Shown in pieces: positions 27,071 through 35,704 of a DNA stretch of 64,000 nt (positions are counted from its first letter, which is position 1; each line of letters starts with the position of its first letter). The stretch comes from Oscillospiraceae bacterium. Lineage in GTDB: Bacteria; Bacillota; Clostridia; Oscillospirales; Ruminococcaceae. The stretch spans positions 105,145-169,144 of the forward strand of contig JAGBCL010000115.1 in NCBI GenBank assembly GCA_018110825.1, written 5' to 3'. Both the position numbers and the translations under genes were made by a program. Below the pieces are notes generated by a model that did no database searches, was not told the origin of the DNA, and saw only the letters and a program-made list of their open reading frames with translations.

Positions 27071-28342
27071 TTATTTTTCTTGTCTCATTTCATGTAACAC
27101 CAAACAACAAATCCAAAAGTATAAATTGAATGGCGATTGAAAGTATAAATCTTCTGCAAACATACCACAACAGAACGCTGCAATAAAAGATAAATAAGTT
27201 GAGTTTATATATCTGTCAGCGAGTTCATACTTCATTACATACAGGCTGCTGCTGATACTTGAAATAATAATACATAAAAATATAATGAATCCTATTATTC
27301 CTGTTTCATATAAAAGGGAAGCATATCCGAATTCAAAAACATACTGTCCCGATGAACCTAAACGGTTGCCAACACCTGCGCCAAACAAATAAACCCATAA
27401 ATTTTTCCAATCAGCAGTAAATGCTGTAGTTGCCCGTGCAACGCGTGTGTTTTCAAGAAAGGTTTTAATTGATATACTGTTTAATCGATAAGCAAAACTA
27501 TCATAGTTATTTACAAGAATTAACAAAATCGTTGCGCATAGTGCTATAAGCAAAACCAAGCTGACTTTTTTCTTCAGATTTATTTTTGAAAATAAAATTT
27601 GTGAAGCATAAAATGCCAATATTACTGCTCCGACCATAATATATGCTGTTCTGCTGTATGTATAAATAGTAATAATTATAAATAAAACAAGCGTCAGAGG
27701 ATATATTATATTTAAATGCCAGTTGTTTTTGCCGGATTCATGCCACAAGCATAAGCAGGCACCTATTGCCAGAACCATTTGCAATCCAAGGTTTATCGGA
27801 TTACCTAATGTCGAAATTAAACGTGACGAAGCAGAAAGTGAGTCACCTGTCCATACAGATAAATGTGTCGTCAATGAATTTCCGTAAATAGAATAAACAA
27901 GCCTTGGATTGACTAATTCAACGCAGCCTATAATAGCAACTATAATACCGATTACATAGAGTATTTTTAATATCTGCAATGCAATATCTTTTATCTCTTC
28001 CTTTGAATATTGAAAAGAATTGATTAACAGCACAAGTGTAATTGCATATTCGCAACGATATCGGAAAGCATTAAGTTTAAATTCAGCGCTTAATGTGTCA
28101 TTAAATAAAATACTGAATATAACTATTATCGTATACAGAATGACGCAAATCAGGTTTGAATTAATTTTTATTTTACCGTTCAATAAAGCACAGCCGCAAA
28201 TAAATATGCATAGAATATCCTTTATCCAACCTGCATTGGGTATGATATTTTGCAGCACGGATATAAACGGAAGCAGTGCGATAAGTATATACAATAATTG
28301 TAGTGCTGTTTTTTTTAGTGATAAAGTCTTTGATATGCTCAC
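27071..28342 (-). CDS. O-antigen polymerase/ligase-like membrane protein (Wzy)
   Basis: This 423-residue membrane protein has about 10-12 helices and one long extracellular loop before the last helices (VYLFGAGVGNRLGSSGQ), the layout of the Wzy_C/O-antigen ligase superfamily. It would polymerise exported repeat units. The start is GTG (28342) after GGAGG, two bases after the glycosyltransferase stop. The locus holds a second polymerase candidate (EpsG-like, 34370-35656). Confidence 0.75.
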   Translation of the reverse strand: MSISKTLSLKKTALQLLYILIALLPFISVLQNIIPNAGWIKDILCIFICGCALLNGKIKINSNLICVILYTIIVIFSILFNDTLSAEFKLNAFRYRCEYAITLVLLINSFQYSKEEIKDIALQILKILYVIGIIVAIIGCVELVNPRLVYSIYGNSLTTHLSVWTGDSLSASSRLISTLGNPINLGLQMVLAIGACLCLWHESGKNNWHLNIIYPLTLVLFIIITIYTYSRTAYIMVGAVILAFYASQILFSKINLKKKVSLVLLIALCATILLILVNNYDSFAYRLNSISIKTFLENTRVARATTAFTADWKNLWVYLFGAGVGNRLGSSGQYVFEFGYASLLYETGIIGFIIFLCIIISSISSSLYVMKYELADRYINSTYLSFIAAFCCGMFAEDLYFQSPFNLYFWICCLVLHEMRQEK

Positions 28343-28344
28343 AA

Positions 28345-29451
28345 TCAGCTTTCCTCCAAAACGGAATTGAAAATATCAATCCACATTTTTTCAATTTTGT
28401 GTGGTTCATATTTTTTTATGCTTTTCAAGCTTTTAATTATATGCTGTTCACGCAATGACGGACATTCAATATAATTATTAATTGCTTCGGCAAGCTTAAG
28501 TTTGTCATTTTTAGGTACAATAATACCGCATTCGCCGTTTTCAAGAAGGTAACTGGCTCCGCCGGGACTGCAATCTGTAGCTATAACAGGAATACCTGCA
28601 TACATGGCTTCAAGAATGACATTTGGAATACCTTCAAAATCAGATGACAGAACAAAAAAATCCGAATTTGATGCAACAGCGAAAACATCCTCCACATCAC
28701 CAGCCAGCCTGATTGAGCTGCTGGCAGATGTTGACTGGATTTGATTGTACAGCTTTGCTTCTAACGGACCGCTACCATAAATATGCAATTGATATTCAGG
28801 ATGCTTTTGATAAACAAGGTCGAAAGCGTCAATAAGTAAATCAAATCTTTTTTGTTCTGCTAATCTTCCGGCACTTAAAATAATATGTTCAGAAGGTTCA
28901 GAAGCTTTATCAGACTTGCTGTTTGTACGCGGAATGCATGGATTGGGAATTACCTTTTGTTTAACGAAATCAGGTAAATTATACATCTGCATTACATTAT
29001 CCAGCTGAAAAACAGCATATTTACAATGTATATAGGCTTTACGGTACGCATTGAATTGTTTTGAAGAGAAAACATTTGGATCACCGCGTTCCGAGCCTAT
29101 AATTGGTATGGCTGTTCCTTTTAAAGCGAGAACGGTAATTCTGACAACATCACTTAAAAAAGCACATACAATATCTGGCTTTTGGGCTAAAATTGCTTTG
29201 CGCAATTTATAAAGATAAATCAATTTGTTATATAGCTTTTTGATTTTATTCTGACATACTTCCGCGAAATCATATATAACGTTAACAATCTTTATTCTGT
29301 TGTCTAAATTCACCGTACATTTTGAAGAAGCCATATTAATTGCAATAACATCATAACCTGAGTTGCACAATGCATTTGCAACGAATGCTTCTATTTTTTG
29401 TGCACCTCCGGTTCCGAGATTTCTAAAAACAAAAACAGCACGTTTGCCCAT
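28345..29451 (-). CDS. Glycosyltransferase family 4
   Basis: This 368-residue GT-B retaining glycosyltransferase is cytosolic. The N-terminal acceptor domain begins RAVFVFRNLGTGGAQK. The C-terminal domain has ILSAGRLAEQKRFDLLIDAF and the EGIPNVILEAM nucleotide-sugar E-x7-E motif. It would add one sugar to the lipid-linked unit; donor unknown. ATG 29451 follows GGAGG; the frame opens eight codons earlier without a site. Four bases separate it from the upstream gene's stop. Confidence 0.88.
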   Translation of the reverse strand: MGKRAVFVFRNLGTGGAQKIEAFVANALCNSGYDVIAINMASSKCTVNLDNRIKIVNVIYDFAEVCQNKIKKLYNKLIYLYKLRKAILAQKPDIVCAFLSDVVRITVLALKGTAIPIIGSERGDPNVFSSKQFNAYRKAYIHCKYAVFQLDNVMQMYNLPDFVKQKVIPNPCIPRTNSKSDKASEPSEHIILSAGRLAEQKRFDLLIDAFDLVYQKHPEYQLHIYGSGPLEAKLYNQIQSTSASSSIRLAGDVEDVFAVASNSDFFVLSSDFEGIPNVILEAMYAGIPVIATDCSPGGASYLLENGECGIIVPKNDKLKLAEAINNYIECPSLREQHIIKSLKSIKKYEPHKIEKMWIDIFNSVLEES

Positions 29452-29455
29452 TTGA

Positions 29456-30232
29456 CTATTTCCTCCGGATACCACCTGTTATCATTATTTTATATGCTTT
29501 TAACCAGCTCATTTTATAACTCTTACATCTTCTTATTGCGTCCTGTAAACAAAGTAATCTCCACCATTTGCTTGATAATGTACGATAGAGCACACCTTGA
29601 TCATGTAAATAGCGGTTATCATATCCGTTATTCCAGGTTGACGCTCTTTCATCTGTTAGTTCAGCTACATAATCCGGAAGTGCTATTAGTTTTAATCCTT
29701 TTTTTAAACAAGCATTTAAAAATAAATTATCCTCACCGTGACAATGTTCGGTACCGCCGCCAAAGCATTGATTAAAATATATACCATGTTTTTTTACACT
29801 TGACAATCTGACCGCAATTCTTGCTGTACCATATCTAAGATAATTCAAGTAACCTACATTTGTTTTTTGGGTTATAATTCTTCTTTTGGGAATTTTTTCT
29901 TTGAGATTAAAAGCAATAACATTAGCTGTTGGATTATCGTCAAATCTTTTTCTTATAATTTCAGCGTAATTATCTTCATATACCATATCATCATCAGCAA
30001 ACAAACATATATCAGCAGTAGCTCTCATCAAAGCGTTATTACGATTTAATCCGACGCCGCGTTCTGCAAATGAAAGCCATTTAATATTGTGTCCGTTCCA
30101 TGTAAATTCTTCAAATTCATTCCTATCACATTGATTGCACACAATGGCATCAGATTGTATATTCATTTTTTCCAGTAAGGAATAGTCCCCTTTGGGTTGA
30201 TGCATTGTAGCAACCAATACCTGAATTGTCAT
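29456..30232 (-). CDS. Glycosyltransferase family 2 (atypical)
   Basis: This 258-residue GT-A enzyme has NALMRATADICLFADDDMVY, holding the DxD-type DDD metal site. Its N-terminus (TIQVLVATMHQP) differs from common GT2 proteins but fits GT2 members of capsule loci. There is no membrane helix. It lies in a tight series of three glycosyltransferases. Confidence 0.8.
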   Translation of the reverse strand: MTIQVLVATMHQPKGDYSLLEKMNIQSDAIVCNQCDRNEFEEFTWNGHNIKWLSFAERGVGLNRNNALMRATADICLFADDDMVYEDNYAEIIRKRFDDNPTANVIAFNLKEKIPKRRIITQKTNVGYLNYLRYGTARIAVRLSSVKKHGIYFNQCFGGGTEHCHGEDNLFLNACLKKGLKLIALPDYVAELTDERASTWNNGYDNRYLHDQGVLYRTLSSKWWRLLCLQDAIRRCKSYKMSWLKAYKIMITGGIRRK

Positions 30233-30238
30233 ATTAAT

Positions 30239-31000
30239 TTACCCCCTGACATACCATATTTTCTTAATTATACCGAAAAACAAATTTCTTAATGTCAGTG
30301 CAAACGAAGAGATGAAGTTTTTGTTCTCGGCTTCATGAAATAATTTATAATGCCACTTAATCAATTCTATATAGCCGTGACTGCTGATTGAACCATTTCT
30401 TCTTCTGTATTTAGCAAGTGTTTCATCCAACAGATAACAATCTGCCTTTTTGCAAACTTTTAACCACATAGCATAATCATTATTCTTCTTTATATCTTCA
30501 ATCTGAATAAGCCCTACTTTTTCGGCATCATACATAACTGTCAGACATCCAACCCAACAATAGTTATACATCCCGTTCTTTGTAATGCGCTTTGGTCCAC
30601 TGACATTTTTGCCGCTGGGCTTAGAATTTTCATCAATCTCAATATAATTTGTGTACGAAAAATGATAACCATTATCTTTCATAAAATCAATTTGCTTTTG
30701 GAGTTTGTCTGGCTCCCATATGTCGTCACTATCCAGAAAAGCTATCCATTTCCCTTTTGCTTTTCTCAAAGCACGGTTTCTTGATACCGCAGCACCACTG
30801 TTCTTATCGTTTTTTATGTAACGAATCCTTTCATCTGTAAGATACTTGCTTACAACCTCATCAGTATTATCAGTTGAACAATCATCAACAATAAGCAACT
30901 CCCAATCTGAGTATGTCTGTGCCAATACTGAGTCTATTGTTTCTGCAATGTACTTTCCTGTGTTATATGACGGCATTATTATTGATACTAACTCGTTCAT
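30239..31000 (-). CDS. Glycosyltransferase family 2
   Basis: This 253-residue inverting GT-A enzyme starts with VSIIMPSYNTGKYI, followed by LLIVDDCSTDNT and the metal-binding WIAFLDSDDIW. The C-terminal 80 residues hold the acceptor part (NNDYAMWLK). It is cytosolic and six bases ahead of the next glycosyltransferase. Donor sugar unknown. Confidence 0.9.
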   Translation of the reverse strand: MNELVSIIMPSYNTGKYIAETIDSVLAQTYSDWELLIVDDCSTDNTDEVVSKYLTDERIRYIKNDKNSGAAVSRNRALRKAKGKWIAFLDSDDIWEPDKLQKQIDFMKDNGYHFSYTNYIEIDENSKPSGKNVSGPKRITKNGMYNYCWVGCLTVMYDAEKVGLIQIEDIKKNNDYAMWLKVCKKADCYLLDETLAKYRRRNGSISSHGYIELIKWHYKLFHEAENKNFISSFALTLRNLFFGIIKKIWYVRG

Positions 31001-31022
31001 AACAATTCCTCTTTAATTATAA

Positions 31023-31526
31023 TTAAAGCGTTTTTTCTAAATAATATCGTTTTGTAATCTTACTGACATTGACAATACCATATTTAATAAACCCTGCTTT
31101 TTCTATCCCTTTAATTGAAGAAATATTTGATTCATTAACACTCATATAAAATGTTGTATCATCACATCCAACACTATTGCATATTTTTTTTAGTACAAAT
31201 GGATATACGCCTTTTCCTCGATATTCCGGATATGTAAAGCATGGTCCTATTTCATAATCATTTGTATTTAAAAAAGAAAATTTATAACATTTTGGAACAA
31301 CGTAAGATGTATGAACCAAATTTTCTCCTTGTCTTATGTAATAAATTTTTGCTTTACCATGAGTAATAATTTGAAACCAAAAACGAACTGCTAATAATTT
31401 GAAGCTTTTTTTCTCGCCTTTTAATGTTAATTTGCCTAAAATTTTGGGTGTAAAAACCTCTACAATTAGTTCACCTGAAAATTCACTTTCATCGTTTTTT
31501 TTAGTTTTTTTGTATAAATATCTCAT
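31023..31526 (-). CDS. GNAT-type acyltransferase
   Basis: This 167-residue protein has a GNAT core: ACFTYPEYRGKGVYPFVLKKI carries the R/QxxGxG/A acyl-CoA loop (YRGKGV), and SSIKGIEKAGF is the following helix. The N-terminal third is basic. In this context it may N-acylate an amino sugar made by the DegT aminotransferase, or modify the repeat unit. It starts directly after the stop of the upstream gene, which may encode a related fold. Confidence 0.7.
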   Translation of the reverse strand: MRYLYKKTKKNDESEFSGELIVEVFTPKILGKLTLKGEKKSFKLLAVRFWFQIITHGKAKIYYIRQGENLVHTSYVVPKCYKFSFLNTNDYEIGPCFTYPEYRGKGVYPFVLKKICNSVGCDDTTFYMSVNESNISSIKGIEKAGFIKYGIVNVSKITKRYYLEKTL

Positions 31527-32345
31527 TTATTTCTCCCTGATGATTTCTTCCATTTTCAATACTGCATTAATTTGATGAATCAGCGTTATTTTATCCATCT
31601 TCATCAACAATTTTCTAAATTTATACAATATTTTAATAATCACTTTAATTTTTGGATTATATTCTATATGCAAATGACAATATGCTTTTTTATACCCAAA
31701 ACGTCTTATTTTGTACTCCTGTGTACCTGTTTTATGATTAATGTTTCTTGATCCGGAACATATATATTTTTTCCCACACTCATTTAAATAGTGATTTAGG
31801 ACATTATAATATAAAGCATCTGAAGCTTGTCGATTAAAATAATCCGGATCAAATTTTGCAGTATGAATTTCAGCATACATATCATATGCTGATACTGTTA
31901 TATATCCAATGAGTTTATTGGTTTCATTATCAAAGCCAGCCCAGTATTCAATAACATTATCTTTCAAATTAAGAAAATTTTCTTTTTCATTCATATTACC
32001 AGCATTTTCATATTTTGAAAACGCTGATGAATAACATAAATAAAGTTCATCAATATACTCACTTGGATTAATTTTTTTTATATAACATTTTTTCAGTGCG
32101 CTACGAATGCTTTTTCTTTCTTTAGATGGTATTTCTTCAATATCAAAAGGCGCTTCCCGAATAAGATACCACCAATTTGTTTCATAACCACAATCAAATT
32201 CTGTAGTCCACCTTACAAGCAACGGAGTCTTATCATCTATTTTCCATATACTTTTATCTTCTATGGGTGACAAATCAGGTTCCTTATGTGGAGGAGTTGA
32301 TGGTATAGCTGCATGGTTATAGTATTTCCATCCTTGAATTTCCAT
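31527..32345 (-). CDS. Putative GNAT/FemAB-like acyltransferase, capsule-locus hypothetical
   Basis: This 272-residue soluble protein is not firmly recognised. IGYITVSAYDMYAEIHTAKF followed by ASDALYYNVLNHYL has the strand-helix order of an acyl-CoA N-acyltransferase core, and its N-terminal part (SKERKSIRSALKKCYIKKIN) looks like FemAB-type proteins. The position between the phosphoglycosyl transferase and another GNAT gene suggests sugar modification. Confidence 0.5.
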   Translation of the reverse strand: MEIQGWKYYNHAAIPSTPPHKEPDLSPIEDKSIWKIDDKTPLLVRWTTEFDCGYETNWWYLIREAPFDIEEIPSKERKSIRSALKKCYIKKINPSEYIDELYLCYSSAFSKYENAGNMNEKENFLNLKDNVIEYWAGFDNETNKLIGYITVSAYDMYAEIHTAKFDPDYFNRQASDALYYNVLNHYLNECGKKYICSGSRNINHKTGTQEYKIRRFGYKKAYCHLHIEYNPKIKVIIKILYKFRKLLMKMDKITLIHQINAVLKMEEIIREK

Positions 32346-32348
32346 TCT

Positions 32349-33044
32349 TTACACTCCTAACAAATCTCTTGCTTCATCCTGTTTCTTATCATATGTTTCC
32401 TGATTGATCTTGCCTTCCATCATCAGCCAATCACCAAAATCCATATCGGATACTGTTCCCTCACGAACAGTATCACTTCTTTTGAGAACCTTTCCAACTG
32501 TTTGAAGAATAATTTTCACATCGCCAGCAAATGTGATACCATTGTCAATATACTGAAGGTCATATTCAAATTTTTGTTCCCACGTGATATTATTTCTTCC
32601 ATTGACTTGTGCAAGCCCTGTAAGTCCAGGACGGACATCATGACGTCTGCGCTGTTCCTCTGTCATAAATGTCATATCACGCACAAGCTGAGGTCTTGGA
32701 CCTACTACTGCCATATCTCCTTTAATTATATTTAAAAGCTCAGGCAGTTCGTCAAGAGAAGTAGAACGCAGAAATTTGCCATACTTGTTCAGACGAATAT
32801 CATCAGGCAACAAATTGCCATCATTGTCTTTAACGTTTGACATCGTACGGAATTTAATAAGCTTAAATATTTTTTCTTTACCATCTTTTTCTTTCTTGCC
32901 TGGTCTTGGCTGAAAGAAAAAAGGATTACCTTTCATTGCAACAGCACCTGCGATAATCAAAATCAAAAGTATAGGAGAAAGAACAATTAAAGCAATCAGT
33001 GAAAGAAAAAAATCAATTACTCTCTTAAAATAATTTGCGTACAT
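32349..33044 (-). CDS. Monotopic phosphoglycosyl transferase (initiating sugar transferase)
   Basis: This 231-residue enzyme starts repeat-unit synthesis by moving a sugar-1-phosphate to undecaprenyl phosphate. A re-entrant hydrophobic helix (about residues 8-35; FFLSLIALIVLSPILLI) precedes KLIKFRTM, the catalytic Asp-Glu pair in SLDELPELLN, VVGPRPQL and VRPGLTGLAQVNGRN. Length and blocks match PglC/WbaP-core enzymes. The tail is about 40 residues longer than the minimal PglC. With the dehydratase and aminotransferase nearby, a bacillosamine-like sugar is a plausible first sugar. Confidence 0.92.
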   Translation of the reverse strand: MYANYFKRVIDFFLSLIALIVLSPILLILIIAGAVAMKGNPFFFQPRPGKKEKDGKEKIFKLIKFRTMSNVKDNDGNLLPDDIRLNKYGKFLRSTSLDELPELLNIIKGDMAVVGPRPQLVRDMTFMTEEQRRRHDVRPGLTGLAQVNGRNNITWEQKFEYDLQYIDNGITFAGDVKIILQTVGKVLKRSDTVREGTVSDMDFGDWLMMEGKINQETYDKKQDEARDLLGV

Positions 33045-33062
33045 ATATAACCCCTGATAATT

Positions 33063-34328
33063 TTACTCAAAACAACTCTTCACAATTTCAATAATTATGT
33101 CCTGTTCTTCGACTGTCATCTTGTTGTCACTCGGCAGACAAAGTCCGCGTTCAAAAATATCTGCACCAATATCCTCTGCGCCGCTCGCAATATATGCGTT
33201 TGTTCTGCAACGCCCGCTTCCTTCACGGGTAACGAATTCGTGCATACGGTACATCGGCTGCATATGCATCGGTTTCCAGATTGGTCTGCCCTCTGCATTG
33301 TACCCCGCAAGCTTTTCAAGAATTTCTGTAGGACAGGTTTTTCCTGCTTCCTTGATATACAAGGCTGTTGAGTCATCCCTGACCTGCTTGCACATATATT
33401 CCTTGTCGATAATCATTGCAGAAAGCCAGTAATTCGGCTCTGTATCCTTTACGATAGGATTCATCTGCACCGGCAAGTCTTTGAACCCATCACGATATCT
33501 TTCGTACACAGATTTTTTCTGTGCGATATGTTCTTCAAGATATGGATACTGTCCGCGAACAACTCCTGCTACAACATTACTCATTCGGTAATTGTAGCCA
33601 ACTTCTTCGTGCTGATACCATGGAGCATTTTCTCTCGCCTGTGTTGACCACTTACGTGCCTTGTTTGCAACTTCAATATCATTTGTCAGGAGGCATCCGC
33701 CTGCTGAACCTGTAATAATCTTGTTTCCGTTGTAGCTGATTGCGGAATAATCTCCGAATGAGCCGCACTGTTTTCCGTTGAGTGTTGCACCCATTGCTTC
33801 AGCTGCATCCTCGATAAGTAGTGCACCGTGCTTTTCACAGATTTGCTTTATCAAATCCATTCTTCCAGGAAAACCATACAATTCTGCACTTACCACAAGC
33901 TTAACGTCGGGATAAAGTTCAAATGCTTTTTCAAGTGCAATAGGGTCCATATTCCAAGAATCTGCTTCTGTGTCTATGAATACGGGAATACCACCTTCAT
34001 ACACAACAGGATTCAAGGTTGCGTCAAAGGTCATATCAGAACAGAAAACACGTTTTCCTTCCAACGCACCGTGGCTGATTGCAGGCTTACCATACAATCT
34101 TTCTCCTGCTGACTTTACGCAAAGATGAAGTGCAGCAGTACAGCTTGAAAGGGCAACAGCATATTTCATTTCTGCTTTTTCAGCAGCAATACGTTCTACC
34201 TCGTTGATATTTTTACCAACTGTACTCATCCAGTTTGTTTCGTATGCTTCGGTTATGTATTTCATTTCATCGCCATGCATTGTTGGTGTGGCAAGCCATA
34301 CTTTGTTTTTGAATGGTTCTGTTTTCAT
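33063..34328 (-). CDS. DegT/DnrJ/EryC1 sugar aminotransferase
   Basis: This 421-residue PLP enzyme should aminate a 4-keto nucleotide sugar. The start KVWLATPTMHGDEMKYI, the SSCTAALHL phosphate-binding part and the internal-aldimine Lys in YNGNKIITGSAGG are all present. Partners in the locus are the 4,6-dehydratase (35705-37801) and GNAT/hexapeptide acyltransferases, together a PglF-PglE-PglD-like set for a diacetamido sugar. ATG 34328 follows GAGGAA; four upstream codons are in frame but overlap the site. Confidence 0.9.
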   Translation of the reverse strand: MKTEPFKNKVWLATPTMHGDEMKYITEAYETNWMSTVGKNINEVERIAAEKAEMKYAVALSSCTAALHLCVKSAGERLYGKPAISHGALEGKRVFCSDMTFDATLNPVVYEGGIPVFIDTEADSWNMDPIALEKAFELYPDVKLVVSAELYGFPGRMDLIKQICEKHGALLIEDAAEAMGATLNGKQCGSFGDYSAISYNGNKIITGSAGGCLLTNDIEVANKARKWSTQARENAPWYQHEEVGYNYRMSNVVAGVVRGQYPYLEEHIAQKKSVYERYRDGFKDLPVQMNPIVKDTEPNYWLSAMIIDKEYMCKQVRDDSTALYIKEAGKTCPTEILEKLAGYNAEGRPIWKPMHMQPMYRMHEFVTREGSGRCRTNAYIASGAEDIGADIFERGLCLPSDNKMTVEEQDIIIEIVKSCFE

Positions 34329-34369
34329 ATTTTTCCTCAATTCATCTCATCTACTGAATGCAATCAGAT

Positions 34370-35656
34370 TTATTGCAACTGATTGAGAATATCTTCCTCA
34401 AATGCATTTTCATCCCAATCTTCTTCGTCCCAATCTTCGTCATCCCAGTCTTCGTCATCCCAGTCTTCTTCGTCCCAATCTTCGTCATCCCAGTCTTCTT
34501 CGTCCCAATCTTCTTCATCAGCAACCTGTTCGACGAAAATATCTGTAGGTCGATTCATTTGAGAAGTATATGGAACAACGCCGTTGTAGTTGTTCAGCAT
34601 AAGCATCACATAGCTTCCAACTGCTATAACAGAAGCTGCACAGGCAGAAACAACATTTAAAATTCGTCTTCGTTTTTCCTGTGACGCAAATCTTTCAGAA
34701 ATATATTCTTTGATAACAACAATCATGTCAGGGACAAGATAAAGAAGGGCAGGGAGGTATACAAGTATTGCAAAACGTGAAAGAATAGCATGACGAGTAC
34801 CCATTGCTTCAAAAACAACTGTATACATAAGGCAATTTATATATATTGAGTTGTTTTTATTTCTTTCCATCAGACGTTTTCTGAAAACAAAGCTGATTAT
34901 AAACAGAATACCGAACATTATTGTGTAAGGTATCGGAAGTCCATTTGCCGCTTCGGCACTTGTTTCTGGGTTATAACCTTTATACATATAAAAATTATCT
35001 ATTACCCAATGCATCAGATGACGTGAAACAAAGCAGAAAATTATTGTTCCTGCTGTAACAATCGATAGATATAGTTTGCCAGGTTTAATCATAAACAGCA
35101 GCCACATTCCTAACATAAGCAACGCTGACCAGTGAAAACTTGCCGCTGCAATGGAAAGCACAAGAAATCTCCACAGCTGTTTCTTATTAAGATACTGTAC
35201 GGCATATGTAATAATAAGTGCGGCAATAAATTGTCTTAGAAAACACAATGAGTTAAAGAATGCACCAAAACATAGAAATGCTGTTGTACTAATCCAAGGA
35301 TTGGAAGAGTTTTTATAAATCAGGTAGAAAACAGATGGATATATGATAAGTGATGTATAGACAAATACCACATAATATTCCTCAAATGCAAGGTTAAGCA
35401 CATATAAAGGAAGCATAAAACCTTTTTCAAATTTTCCTACTATAACATCCTCCAGTATCATATACTTCAAATTGAAATATATTCCACCATAAGAATTATA
35501 GTCATAGCCAACCTGAAATCTTAATGCAGATATTAACGTAAACACCACAGCGGCTGCAATACAGAAAATCAGTCTGCCCTTTTTTCCGCATTTTTCACTG
35601 CAAAGCGGTATTCCTGCTGCTATAACACCAGCCAGTAAAAATAAATATATTGCCAT
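34370..35656 (-). CDS. EpsG-like polymerase with acidic Trp repeat tail
   Basis: This 428-residue membrane protein has about 10-12 helices; the YDYNSYGGIYF and FGAFFNSLCFLRQFIAALI segments are typical of EpsG-family proteins tied to exopolysaccharide chain formation. After a last helix (about residue 360) the protein ends in a hydrophilic tail of seven five-residue units of the form DEEDW/DDEDW, followed by a short helix-like end. The tail is not part of the family core and is encoded by 15-bp tandem repeats (34413-34517). Its role is unknown; a cation- or partner-binding tether is conceivable. Confidence 0.75.
   Translation of the reverse strand: MAIYLFLLAGVIAAGIPLCSEKCGKKGRLIFCIAAAVVFTLISALRFQVGYDYNSYGGIYFNLKYMILEDVIVGKFEKGFMLPLYVLNLAFEEYYVVFVYTSLIIYPSVFYLIYKNSSNPWISTTAFLCFGAFFNSLCFLRQFIAALIITYAVQYLNKKQLWRFLVLSIAAASFHWSALLMLGMWLLFMIKPGKLYLSIVTAGTIIFCFVSRHLMHWVIDNFYMYKGYNPETSAEAANGLPIPYTIMFGILFIISFVFRKRLMERNKNNSIYINCLMYTVVFEAMGTRHAILSRFAILVYLPALLYLVPDMIVVIKEYISERFASQEKRRRILNVVSACAASVIAVGSYVMLMLNNYNGVVPYTSQMNRPTDIFVEQVADEEDWDEEDWDDEDWDEEDWDDEDWDDEDWDEEDWDENAFEEDILNQLQ
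34413..34517. repeat. Seven 15-bp tandem repeats coding for DEEDW units
   Basis: Seven units of tcccaRtcttcKtcR stand without interruption and differ only at three positions. Being in multiples of three, gain or loss of units keeps the frame. Coding minisatellite. Confidence 0.9.
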
Positions 35657-35704
35657 AAGTCACACTCTTTCAACTTTTTTAGTGCAAAGCAGGAGGTGCG
35701 TTGA

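Noticed and set aside
34413-34517. Tandem repeats considered as a CRISPR-like array
   Set aside because: Units are 15 bp without spacers and lie in frame in a coding sequence.
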